A DNA stretch of 64,000 bases from Cymodocea nodosa (lineage: Eukaryota > Streptophyta > Magnoliopsida > Alismatales > Cymodoceaceae), in contig CM072336.1 of NCBI GenBank assembly GCA_036874045.1, forward strand, positions 12,457,001 through 12,521,000, in the 5' to 3' direction. Position numbers and translations under genes: made by a program. This document shows, in pieces, positions 33,812 to 44,270 of the stretch (position 1 is the first letter of the stretch; every line of letters starts with the position of its first letter). The notes beneath the pieces are model-generated. The model was not told the origin of the DNA, ran no database searches, and saw nothing but the letters and a program-made list of their open reading frames with translations.

Positions 33812-34617
33812 TTAGATCAGGGTAATTTTATTTCACAAGAAAAATATACTTGAGATTTATTAAAGAGGTTTGGTTTAGACAACACTAAAACAAAGAATAC
33901 ACCAATGAGTACTATCACTAAGTTGGATAAAGATGACTCTGGAAAAACTGTAGATATAAAACAATATAGAAGTATGATTGGTTCATTACTTTATTTAACA
34001 GCTAGTCGACTAGATATTATGTTTAGTGTGTGTACTTGTGCTAGATATCAATATAATCCTAAAGAATCACACCTACTTGCTGTTAAACAAATTTTTAAAT
34101 ATCTATTAGGAACCATCAATTTCAAATTGTTTTACTTTAAACGTAGTTCTCTAAATTTAATAGGTTATAGTGATGTTGATGTAAGTCTAAAAGAAAAAGC
34201 ACTAGTGGCACATGTCAATTATTAGGAAATTCTTTAGTGTCATGGTTTAGCAAAAAGCAAAATTGTGTAGTATTATCTACAACTGAAGTTGAATATATAG
34301 ATGCTGCACTTTGTTGTGCTTAAATCCTATGGATCAGACAAACTTTAAAAGATTTTAATTTAGCCTATGAACCAACTAAGATTTTCTGTGATAGTAGTTC
34401 TACAATAAGTTTGTCTAAAAATCCTGTCTTACATTCACGAACTAAACATATAGAAGTTCGACATCATTTTCTAAGGGATAATATTATAAAAGGAAAAATA
34501 GTATTAAATTTTGTTCCTACCACAGAACAATTAGTAGATCTATTTACAAAACCCTTAGATGAGAATACATTTTGAAAATTACAATTAGAACTTGGTATCT
34601 ATAGGTTATCTAATGTT
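33812..34617 (+). pseudogene. Copia RT tail and RNase H of element D
   Basis: YRSMIGSLLYLTASRLDIMF, CARYQYNPKESHL and DSSSTISLSKNPVLHSRTKH are readable, then LFTKPLDENTF. It is broken by a frameshift near 34215 and stops near 34320 and 34573. The 149 bases that follow, to 34766, are noncoding, AT-rich, with no LTR. Confidence 0.85.
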
Positions 34618-34766
34618 TAAATTGTCCTGTTCATTGCAAAACATTTTGGTTTGTTATAAGGTAGTCTTAGAATTTAATTTCTTTATTATCAAAAAATATA
34701 TATATATCTATTTTTGAATTACTATTTACTGGTAGTTAAGAATTTATGAAATTCTGGAGTCTAGTC

Positions 34767-35650
34767 ATATAAAGATATACTTCTTGTCCTATTTCAAAGG
34801 TTTTTAGAATAATTTTCTTATCATGCCAGAACTTCATTTTCTCTTTTTTCTCTTACAGTTTTTGAATAAGCTTCATTCCTAAATTCTTCTAATTCAATCA
34901 ATTGTAATTTCCTATTTTTAGCAACTTGATTTAAATTAGTGTTCAGAGTTCTTAATGCCTAATAAGCTTTATGTTCAATTTCAGCTGGTAAATGACAACT
35001 TTTTCCATATACTAGCCAAAAAGGTGACATACCTAAGCTTGTCTTATAAGCAGTTCTATAAGCCCAAAGTGCATCTATTAATCTATTAGCCCAATTTGTT
35101 CTAGTAGGATTTACTACTTTTTCTAAAATTAACTTAATTTGTTTCTTAGCACTCTCTACTTGTTCACTTGTTTTCGGATGATATGATGTTGCAATTTTGT
35201 GGTTCACTCCATATTTCTTCATTAAGGCTTCAAAACTTCTATTACAGAAATGAGTTCCTCTATCACTGATAATAGCTTTAGGTATTCCAAATCTGGCAAT
35301 TATATTAGTTCTTATAAAATGTATTACCACTTTGTTGTCATTAGTTTTTGTAGGAATAGCTTCTATCCATTTAGATACATAATCCACCCCAACAATATAT
35401 AATTAAATTGATTAGACATAGGAAATGGACCCATAAAATCTATTCCCCATACATCAAAGATTTCAACCTCAATAATAGGATTAAGAGGCATCATATTCCT
35501 CTTTGATATTCTTCCTATTTGTTGACATCTTAAACAACTTAAGCAGTATTTATGAGCATCTTTGAATAGTGTTGGCCAATAAAATCCACATTGCAAAATT
35601 TTTGCAGCAATTTTCCCTGAACCAAAATGCCCTCCACATGCTTGGTCATG
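34767..35650 (-). pseudogene. Athila-like integrase, C copy 2
   Basis: Two ORFs (34959-35387, 35363-35596) joined by a small frameshift. Together they read [51 protein letters not shown] and [10 protein letters not shown], giving all three D,D,E residues. The C-terminal segment near 34770-34950 has stops and is truncated at the left. Closely matches copies 1 and 3 and the plus copy. Confidence 0.9.
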
Positions 35651-36083
35651 CTAGAAAGACAATATGCTTTGATATTCAGTTTCTGGAACACACCACCTTA
35701 AAACCAGATCAGGACATTTCTTAAATAAGTATGGGTCTTCCCAATAGTAATATCTCACTCTTGAAAAGAACAATTTCTTATCCTGTCTATTCCAATCCTT
35801 TGGTGTTAAACCAATAACTAAGTAATTAACTATGTGAGCATACCAAGGCATTGTTTTGATGGTCATTAATTGTTTATCAGGAAAATTATCCTTAATTTCA
35901 ATATTTGATTTTTCTGTTTGTAATCTTGATAAATGATCTGCTACTACATTCTCACAACCTTTTTTATCTTTAATTTCTAGATCAAATTCTTGTAATAACA
36001 ATATTCATCGGATCAATCTAGGTTTAGTCTCTTTCTTTGCTATTAGGTGTTTCAAAGCTGAATGATTCGTGTACACTGTCACT
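35651..36083 (-). pseudogene. Athila-like RNase H, C copy 2, with internal deletion
   Basis: Reads [27 protein letters not shown] and ITFWNRQDKK-like linker to the integrase zinc region. Near 36083-36090, about 110 bases present in copy 3 (41050-41155, the part around [19 protein letters not shown]) are absent, so RNase H is incomplete. Confidence 0.8.
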
Positions 36084-37190
36084 TTAGCTCCTTGCATAAT
36101 GAATCACTCTAGGAGATTTTTCTATCTTCTGTCCCAACACTGCTCCTATAGCAAAATCAAATGCATTACACATTAATTCAAATGGATGGCTCCAATCAGG
36201 TGGTTGTATTATAGGAGTTGAAATTAAGCTAGTTTTAAGCTTGAAAAATGCTTCTTTGCAATTTTTATTAAAGTTGAACGGGACATCTTTTAATAGATTA
36301 GTTAAAGGTCTAGCTATTTTGCTAAAATCTTTAATAAATCTTCTATAAAATCCAGCATGTCCTAGAAATGATCTAATATCTTTTACTAATTTAGGTTCTA
36401 GTAGATTAGAAATTACTTCTATTTTAGCTTTATCTACTTCCAACCCTTTCTTTGAAACAAAATGACCCAAGACGATTCCTTGATTAACCATGAAGTGACA
36501 TTTTTCCCAATTTAGAACCAGATTTTTTTCCACACAGCGTTTTAATACTTGGTCTAAATTGTTTAAACACACTTCATATGAAGTTCCATAAACAGTAAAA
36601 TCATCCATAAATATTTCTAAAAAATCTTCAATCATTCTAGTGAATAAGCCCTGCATACACCTTTGAAAGGTGGCTGGTGCATTGCATAATTTGAATGGCA
36701 TTCTCTTAAAAGCATAAGTTCCATTAGGACTAGTGAAAGTTGTTTTCTCTTGATCCTCTAATGCTATTAGAACTTGGTTATATCCTGAATACCCATATAG
36801 GATACAAAAATATTCTTGCCCTACTAATTTCTCTAGCATTTGATCTATTAAAGGTAAAGGAAAATGATCTTTCCTAGTTACAGCATTCAGCTTTCTATAG
36901 TCTATACACACTCTCCAGCTTGATTGAATTCTAGTAGGTATCAAGTCCTGACTTTCATTCTTAATTACTATTAATCTTGATTTCTTGGGAACTACATGGA
37001 TTGGACTAACCCATGAGCTATCATAAATCGGATAAATTATGTCATTATCTAACCATTTCACTATTTCCTTCCTGACTACTTTAAGGTTTGGATTTAATCT
37101 CCTTTCAGGAATTCTAACTGGTTTAGCATTCTCTTCTAAATATATGTGGTGATAGCATAAAGTTGCACTTAACCCTTTTATATCGGTCAT
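36084..37190 (-). CDS. Athila-like reverse transcriptase ORF, 368 codons, open
   Basis: An uninterrupted ORF inside a broken polyprotein. It starts MTDIKGLSATLCYHHIYLEE, then VKWLDNDIIYPIYDSSWVSP, WRVCIDYRKLNAVTRKDHFP, MPFKLCNAPATFQRCMQG and the catalytic FMDDF (Y/F-x-D-D), then LGHFVSKKGLEVDKAKIEV and RSFLGHAGFYRRFIKDFSKI. It ends in the RNase H start. The YSGYNQ segment is 'GYSGYNQ' as usual for the lineage. The start is not a true initiator; the frame continues upstream beyond a stop into protease. Probably not expressed as a separate protein. Confidence 0.85.
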   Translation of the reverse strand: MTDIKGLSATLCYHHIYLEENAKPVRIPERRLNPNLKVVRKEIVKWLDNDIIYPIYDSSWVSPIHVVPKKSRLIVIKNESQDLIPTRIQSSWRVCIDYRKLNAVTRKDHFPLPLIDQMLEKLVGQEYFCILYGYSGYNQVLIALEDQEKTTFTSPNGTYAFKRMPFKLCNAPATFQRCMQGLFTRMIEDFLEIFMDDFTVYGTSYEVCLNNLDQVLKRCVEKNLVLNWEKCHFMVNQGIVLGHFVSKKGLEVDKAKIEVISNLLEPKLVKDIRSFLGHAGFYRRFIKDFSKIARPLTNLLKDVPFNFNKNCKEAFFKLKTSLISTPIIQPPDWSHPFELMCNAFDFAIGAVLGQKIEKSPRVIHYARS

Positions 37191-37925
37191 AGTCCATCCT
37201 ATTGGTTCTTTATAAGTTTTTACTACATCTTTTAATTTAGAAATTTAATCCTCTTTTAAGTCTAAAGCAATAATGATTGGACATGTTCATTTTTCTTCCA
37301 AAAATATATAGTTTAATTCAGGAGGTAAATGTTTTAATTCTAACTGTTGCCCATCAGAAGCTAGAGCTCCGAATTGAACATCATTAATTTCTTCTTGATC
37401 TCCTTCTACATTTATGCTTTCACTTTCTTCTAAAATCTTAGAATTAAGTTGCCTATTTAATTCTTCTTGAATCACATCATCTAGCATATCTCCTTCATCC
37501 TCCAAGAATTGTATAGTATGTAAGGACATTTCTAACTCTTCAAACTTTTCTGGTTTGAAAAGGTTTAATTGAGTATCCTCATTACCATATGCTAACTTCA
37601 TAATTCCAGTTTTACAATTTATAACAGCCCCTGATGTTGCTAAGAATGATCTTCCCAAAATTAAAGATGTATCATTATTTTTATGCTTAATTTGTTGGGA
37701 ATCCAAAATTATAATATCATTATTATATGAAATTTTTGATTTTAATTTAAGACATCCTCTATTTTTCCTCTAGGGTATCTTATACTTCTATCTGCTAATT
37801 GAATAACAGTCCTAGTAGGAGTTAAGACTTCCAATCCTAAGGATGCAAATATATCACTTGGCATAACATTTATACTTGCACCTAAGTCTATTAAGGTTCT
37901 TTCTAGAATGGTATTTCATATGGTG
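37191..37925 (-). pseudogene. Athila-like protease region, C copy 2
   Basis: Minus-strand reading: LIDLGASINVMPSDIFASLG, the DLGA protease motif, near 37875, then LILGRSFLATSGAVINCKTG and GNEDTQLN (37287-37706), then an acidic linker (LEDEGDMLDDVIQEELN) leading to RT. A frameshift near 37720-37750 and one stop break it. Confidence 0.85.
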
Positions 37926-39082
37926 CATGATATAACAGGGATTCCAGGATTAGATAACTTTTTAGGAATTTGTGGTAGAAATAGGGAACTACTTTGCTCA
38001 GCTAAAAAGACCTTCCTAAGAACTTTTCACTCTCTTTTCTTAGTACACCAATCCTTAAGAAATTTAGCACAAGGTGGCATTTTCTGCAATAGATCTAACA
38101 AAGGAATGATAACTTGTACTCTTTCAAAAATTTCTCTAATTTTTTCTTATTTTTTAGGTATTGTTTGTTGTAATCTTTCAAGATAGGGTGCTAATGATTG
38201 TGATTTAAAAGATTCTTTCTCTTTCATTTGATTTGTTTGATCATTTTTAGTCTCATTTTCAGATTCATATTGTTCTTCATTGATTTCTATATTTTCGGAT
38301 ATTACATTCTCATTATCATTTTGATTTTTGCTCTTATCCACCTTCATATTATTTTCATTTTGAATTCTTGGTGGTATATCAGTTCCAGATCTTAGTGTTA
38401 TACATACATCTTCTAGATTTTCGTTACTCTCATGATGTTCTTGTATATCATTTTCGTGATTATGATCTTCAATTGTTTTTAGTTTTAAATTGCATTCTTT
38501 AAATTCTCTTGCAGTGGTATTCTCTCTTGTTTGTATGTCTTGCAAATTATGCAGATCTATAACATTATAATTTTCATTTGTGTTGTCTTGTTGCATAACT
38601 TGTATTTTCATTGTAAACTCGTCAAATGCTTTTAGTTTTCTATCCAAATCATCTAATCTCATTGCATTCAATTTTTTATCAATTTTCATTATGGTTTTTC
38701 TAGTTTCGTATATAATATCAATTTTAGGTTCTGAATATGCTTCTTTATAGTTTAATTGGTTGACTTCTTGTTGCTGACACATATATTATTCTAGTTTATC
38801 CATGTTTTGCTCTAAACTACGCTCCAATCTGTCATACCTATCCCAAACTTCATTGTCTCTCAACATATTACACATTCTAAGCTGACCATTAGTTGGGTAA
38901 ACCATAGGATTCTCATTCTTGGCTCTATTATATTGAAGATAATTCATTTGTTGTTCATGTGATCTAACCATCTACAAATGTCTTAGTTTCAAACAATCAG
39001 AAATGTCGTGACCTTCAGAATTGCAGAATTCACATATGCTAACTACAGGTTTTAGAAATCTTTGAGTATAAGCATATGCCAT
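37926..39082 (-). pseudogene. Gag tail with zinc knuckle, C copy 2; capsid half missing
   Basis: ATG at 39082 (MAYAYTQRF-like), then a CX2CX4HX4C knuckle at 38993-39034, IVYPTNGQ-type segment, a coiled coil (DDLDRKLKAFDEFTMKIQVM), acidic spacer and the Athila gag end PYLERLQQTIPKK... with CAKFLKDWCTKK-like residues. The primer site is only about 70 bases upstream, leaving no room for the capsid domain that in Athila precedes the knuckle. Interrupted by stops. Confidence 0.8.
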
Positions 39083-39150
39083 ATTCTCAATCATAGAAGA
39101 AAATACACAACACTCTTGCTATTAAAATGAACAGTTGCTTAGCTACTCAA

Positions 39151-39169
39151 TTCCCCGACAACAGCGCTA
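39151..39169 (-). other. Primer-binding site, C copy 2
   Basis: Minus strand TAGCGCTGTTGTCGGGGAA, the best preserved of the family. It matches the Athila tRNA-Asp-type primer site except for a few changes. Confidence 0.8.
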
Positions 39170-39176
39170 GAAAACT

Positions 39177-39328
39177 TGGTTGGTTTGTTAACTTCCGTTT
39201 GTAACTTAGTTAATTTATCTATATGCTTATCAGTAATTCCTTTTTAGAAGTCAACAATATATTATCTAAATATTATGCAATTAACCATTATTTAACCGTT
39301 AATATTATGCACATTTTCATTCTAAACA
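39177..39328 (-). repeat. Internally deleted LTR B (152 bases)
   Basis: Both LTR B ends are present (TCTAAACA at 39321-39328 and the 3' end abutting the primer site), but about 1.7 kb between them is gone; the join is near 39260-39275. Confidence 0.75.
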
Positions 39329-40346
39329 GGAGCTTTTGTGCTGTAGTGAATTGAGAGTATTCTTGAATATTGTAAACTTGAGAGTATGTCTGGAATTTTT
39401 TAGTAGCTCACAATATATGATGATCATTTTTTTTTTTAATCTTCCCTATACTTCTCATATTTATACCAAGAGATATAACGATCAAATTTACTTCCAACGG
39501 ATGTTTTCTACTGTACTAGATATGTAGTCAGTCCCAAAAATAGTAAGTTACCGTTCTGTCTACTGTTTAGCAAGTAACCTTCTGATTCCCTTTGATTTTT
39601 GGATGGTTATTTCTGTAACTCACCGAAGAACATCTGTAACTCACTGAAAATCCACTTAAGTCTTGTTGTCTGTGTCACGTGAGAATTTAAGTTATGCACA
39701 TGAGGTGACTCAAGTTCGAATGGTTATAATTGTTAACTCACCGAAATTCTTTAACTTTCGGATAGTTAGCTATAGTATCCTCCCGAGCCCTCTTTTAAGC
39801 TTCTGACTACTTTCTTCTCATTTCTACACATGCAAAATAGAGTGACTTAAGTTTCAAATAGTTAAGTTTGTAACCTTCCGAAATCTCAAGTTTTTCAGAT
39901 AGTTAACTTTCTAACTCTTCGAAAAATCCTTTTAAGCATCTGTTCTGGATTTCTACACGTGGGAAATTCAATAACTTAGGTTTCAGATAGTTAGCATCCT
40001 TAACTTTTCGATTTTCCTTGAGCTTCTGGATAGTTAGCACCTTAACTCTCCGATCATTCAACCAACTATCTTTACAACCCTTCGAAGGCCTTGTATTTTC
40101 GGATAGTTAACTTTCTATCCATCCGATGGTGATACTTAAGCCTGATAACTCACCAAAATGTTATTTCTTCTAGATGGTTAAGCTTGGTATCCTTTCGATA
40201 TTCTGTTCATCTCTTGCAACACATTCTGAACTATCTATAATGACTTATTTGCCTTCTACTCTTTTGCTGAACTATCTAAATTGTGAAATACAATTTATTT
40301 CCTCACATAGGTTTTTGCATTATCAAAATACAAGAGTCCTAACACA
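39329..40346 (-). repeat. Sirevirus-type LTR fragment E
   Basis: Its minus-strand 5' end at 40346 reads TGTGTTAGGACTCTTGTATT, like a Sirevirus LTR start. The interior is rich in TTTCGGATAGTTA, CTCACCGAA and CACGTG motifs. The typical 3' end is not found at the 39329 side, so it is truncated. It cuts C copy 3 within integrase. Confidence 0.55.
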
Positions 40347-41134
40347 TAATCCACCCACAATAATATATAATTAAATTGATTAGACATAGGAAATGGACCC
40401 ATAAAATCTATTTCCCACACATCAAAGATTTCAACCTCAACAATAAGACTAAGCGGCATCATATTCCTCTTTGATATTCTTTCTATTTGTTGACATCTAA
40501 AACAACCTGAGTAGTATTCATGAGCATCTTTGAATAGTGTTGGCCAATAAAATCCACATTGTAGAATTTTGGCAGTAGTTTTCCCTAAACCAAAATGCCC
40601 TCCACATGCTTAGTCATGGTAGAAAGATAATATGCTCTGATATTCAGTTTCTAGAACACACCTCCTTATAACCAGATTAGGACATTTCTTAAATAAGTAT
40701 GGGTCTTCCCAATAGTAATATTTTACTCTTGAAAAGAATAATTTCTTATCCTGTCTATGCCAATCCTTAGGTGTTAAACCAGTAACTAAGTAATTAACTA
40801 TGTTTGCATACCAAGGCATTGTATTCATGGTCATTAATTGTTCATCAAAAAAATTATCCTTAATCTCAATATTTGATTTTTCTATTTGTAATCTTGATAA
40901 ATGATCTACTACTACATTCTCACAACCTTTTTTATCTTTAATTTCTAGATCAAATTCTTGTAATAATAATATCCATCGGATTAATCTAGGTTTAGTCTCT
41001 TTCTTTGTTATTAGGTGTTTTAAAGCTAAATGATCCATGTATACTATCACTTTAGCTCCAATCAGATATGATCTAAACTTTTCTAAGGCAAACACAATAG
41101 TTAATAGTTCTTTTTCAGAAGCTGTATAATTAAC
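40347..41134 (-). pseudogene. Integrase N-terminus and RNase H, C copy 3
   Basis: The RNase H ORF (40610-41095) reads [40 protein letters not shown] and [20 protein letters not shown]. The integrase zinc region and first catalytic Asp (FDVWEIDFMGPF-like) follow to the break at 40347. A stop at about 40610 (in DQACGG) interrupts the frame. Confidence 0.85.
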
Positions 41135-42946
41135 TTAAGCATCATTTAAAGTTTTGCTTGCATAATGAATCACTCTAGGAGATTTTTCTATCTTTTGTCC
41201 CAACACTGCTCCTACAACAAAATCAGATGCATTACACATTAATTCAAATAGATGGCTCCAATCAGGTGCTTGTATTATAGGAGTTGAAATTAAGCTAGTC
41301 TCAAGCTTGAGAAATGTTTCTTTGCAATTTTTATCAAAGTTGAATGGGACATCTTTTAATAGATTAGTTAAAGGTCTAGCTATTTTGCTAAAATCTTTAA
41401 TAAATCTTCTATAAAATCCAGCATGTCCTAGAAATGATCTAATATCTATTACTGATTTAGGTTCTCGTAGATTAGAAATTACTTCTATTTTAGCTTTATC
41501 TACTTCCAACCCTTTCTTTGAAACAAAATGTCCCAAGACTATTCCTTATTTAACCATGAAGTGACATTTTTCCCAATTTAGAACTAGATTTTTTTCCACA
41601 CAACGTTTTAATACTTGGTCTAAATTGTTTAAACACACTTCATATGAAGTTCCATAAACAATAAAATCATCCATAAATATTTCTAAAAAATCTTCAGTCA
41701 TTCTAGTGAATATGCCTTGCATACACCTTTGAAAGGTGGCTAGTGCATTGCATAATTCGAATGGCATTTTCTTAAAAGCATAAGTTCCATTAGGACATAT
41801 GAAAGTTGTTTTCTCTTGATCCTCTAATGCTACTGGAACTTGGTTATATCTTGAATACCTGTCTAGGAAACAAAAATATTCTTGCTCTGCTAATTTCTCT
41901 AGCATTTGATCTATAAAAGGTAAGGGAAAACGATCTTTCCTAGTCACAACATTTAGCTTTCTATAATCTATACACACTCTCCAGCCTAATTGAATTCTAG
42001 TAGGTATCAAGTCCTGACTTTCATTTCTAATAATTGTTAATCCTGATTTCTTGGGAACTACATGGATTGGACTAACCCATGAGCTATTAGAAATCAGATA
42101 AATTATGTCATTATCTAACCATTTCACTATTTCCTTCCTGACTACTTCTTTAAGGTTTGGATTTAATCTCCTTTCAGGAATTCTAACTAGTTTAGCATTC
42201 TCTTCTAAATATATGTGGTAACAACATAAAGTTGTACTTAACCCTTTTATATCAATCATAGTCCATCCTATTGCCTCTTTATAAGTTTTTACTACATCTT
42301 TTAATTTAGAAATTTGATCCTCTTTTAAATCTGAAGCAATAATGATTGGACATGTTCTTTTTTCTTCCAGAAATATATAGGTTAATTCAGGAGGTAAAAG
42401 TTTTAAACTTAAATGTTGACCATTAGAAGCTAGAGCTCCTAATTGAACATTTTCATCTTCTTTGTAAATCTCTTCTTGATCTCCTTCTACATTTATGCTT
42501 TCACTTACTTCTAAAGTTTCAGAGTTTAGTTGCCTATTTAGTTCTTCTTGAATCACATCATCTAGCATATCTCCTTCATCCTCTAAAAAGTCTATAGTAT
42601 GTAAGGACATTTCTAACTCTTCAAACTTTTCTAGTTTGAAAATGTTTAATTGAGTATCCTCATTACCATATGCTAACTTCATTACTCTAGTTTTACAATT
42701 TATAATAGCCCCTGATGTTGCTAAGAATGGTCTTCCCAAAATTAAAGATGTATCATGATTTTGATGCTTAATTTGTTGGGAATCCAAAATCACAATATCA
42801 ATAGGATATATGAAGTTTTTGATTTTAATTAAGACATCCTCTATTTTTCCTCTAGGGTATCTTATACTTCTATCAACTAATTGAATAACAATCCTAGTAG
42901 GGATTAAGCCTTCTAATCCTAAGGATGCAAATATATCACTCGACAT
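41135..42946 (-). pseudogene. Protease-RT polyprotein segment, C copy 3
   Basis: ORF 41546-42946 (466 codons) is open from just after the protease active site through RT: LGRPFLATSGAIINCKTRVM, the acidic linker, WRVCIDYRKLNVVTRKDRFP, YAFKKMPFELCNALATFQRC and the catalytic FMDDF. One stop at about 41546 separates it from 41135-41536 (LGHAGFYRRFIKDFSKIARP, IIQAPDWSHLFELMCNASDF). RT is complete in length. Confidence 0.88.
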
Positions 42947-44164
42947 AACATTTATACATACACCTAGGTCTATTAAGGTTCTTTCTAAAATGGTATTTCC
43001 TATGGTACATGATATAACAGAGATTCCAAGATTAGATAACTTTTTAGGAATTTGTGGCAGAAATAGGGAACTACTTTGCTCAGCTAAAAAGACATTCCTT
43101 AAAACTTTTCACTCTCTTTTCTTAGTACACCAATCCTTAAGAAATTTAGCACAATGTGGCATTTTCTACAATAACTCTAACCAAGGAATGTTAACTTGTA
43201 CTTTTTCAAAAATTTCTCTAATTTTTTCTTGTTTTTCAAGAAATGTTTGTTGTAATCTTTCAGGATAGGGTGCTAATGATTGTGATTTACAAGATTCTTT
43301 GTCTTTCATTCTATTTGTTTGATCATTTTTAGTCTCATTTTCAGATTCAGATTTTTCTTCATTGATTTCAAAGTTTTTAGATATTACATTTTCATTATCA
43401 TTTTGAATTTTGTTCTTATCCACCTTCATATTACGTTCTTTTTGAATTCTTGGAGGTATATCAGTTTCAGATCTTAATGTTATACATACATCTTCTAGAT
43501 TTTCATTACTTTCATGATGTTCTTGTATTTCATTTTCATAATTTCTATCTTCAATTGTTTTTAGTTTTAAATTGCATTCTTTAAATTCTATTGCATTGGT
43601 ATTTTCTTTTGTCTGTATATATTGCAAATTATGCAAATCTGTAACATTAAAGTTTTCATTTGTGTTTTCCTATTGCATAACTTGTAATTTCATTGTAAAT
43701 TCATCCAATGCTTTTGGTTTTCTTTCCCAGTCATCTAATCTCATTGCATTCAATTTTTGATCAATTTTCATTATGGTTTTTTCAGTTTCATATATGATAT
43801 CAATTTTAGGTTCTGTATATTCTTCCATATAGTTTAATTGGTTGACTTCTTGTTGCTGACACATGTATTATTCTAGTTTGTCCATGTTTTGGTCTAAGCT
43901 ACGCTCTAGTCAGTCATACCTATCCCAAACTTCCTTGTCTCTCAACATATTACAAATTCTAAACTGATCATTAGTTGGGTAAACTATAGGATCCTCAAAC
44001 TCAACTCTATTATGTTGAATATAATTCATTTGTTGTTCATGTGATCTAACCATCTGCAATCGTCTTAGTTTCAAACAATCAGAGATGTCGTGACCTTCTA
44101 AATTGCAGAATTCACATATGCTAACTACAGGTTTCAGAAATCTTTGAGCATAAGCATATGCCAT
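42947..44164 (-). pseudogene. Protease active-site end and gag tail with zinc knuckle, C copy 3
   Basis: ATG at 44164 (MAYAYAQRFLKPVVSICEFC), CX2CX4HX4C knuckle at 44075-44116, coiled-coil and acidic spacer (43166-43864), then PYPERLQQTFLEKQEKIREI and the DLG protease motif near 42975. A few stops lie between segments. As in copies 2 and plus, the capsid half of gag is absent between primer site and knuckle. Confidence 0.85.
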
Positions 44165-44244
44165 ATTCTCAATTATAAAATAAAATACACAACACTCCCT
44201 CTGCTATTAAAACAAAAGAACACTCACAATTGCTTAGCTTCTTA

Positions 44245-44263
44245 ATCCCTAGCAACGGCGCTA
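44245..44263 (-). other. Primer-binding site, C copy 3
   Basis: Minus strand TAGCGCCGTTGCTAGGGAT, seven bases from the LTR edge; Athila tRNA-Asp type. Confidence 0.8.
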
Positions 44264-44270
44264 GAAAATT

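Larger units (their letters stand above)
28194..34766 (+). mobile_element. Sirevirus-like Ty1/copia element D, lacking its 3' LTR
   Basis: Order: 5' LTR, tRNA-iMet primer site, gag with zinc knuckle and coiled coil, protease, integrase, RT, RNase H. This integrase-before-RT order is diagnostic of copia. The element is broken by stops and frameshifts, and near 34766 it passes straight into a minus-strand Athila integrase with no 3' LTR. The left flank is also Athila, but a different part of it, so a deletion or recombination followed insertion. Confidence 0.85.
34767..39328 (-). mobile_element. Athila-like family C, copy 2 (minus)
   Basis: Minus-strand order from the right: mini-LTR B, primer site, gag tail, protease, RT, RNase H, integrase. 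The integrase C-terminal end is cut at the element D junction. Integrase after RT marks Ty3/gypsy. RT has a long uninterrupted ORF, so this may be the least decayed pol in the window. Confidence 0.85.

Noticed and set aside
29523..34617. Possible exogenous virus
   Set aside because: Gag-protease-integrase-RT order, tRNA-iMet primer site and decay are those of an old Ty1/copia retrotransposon.
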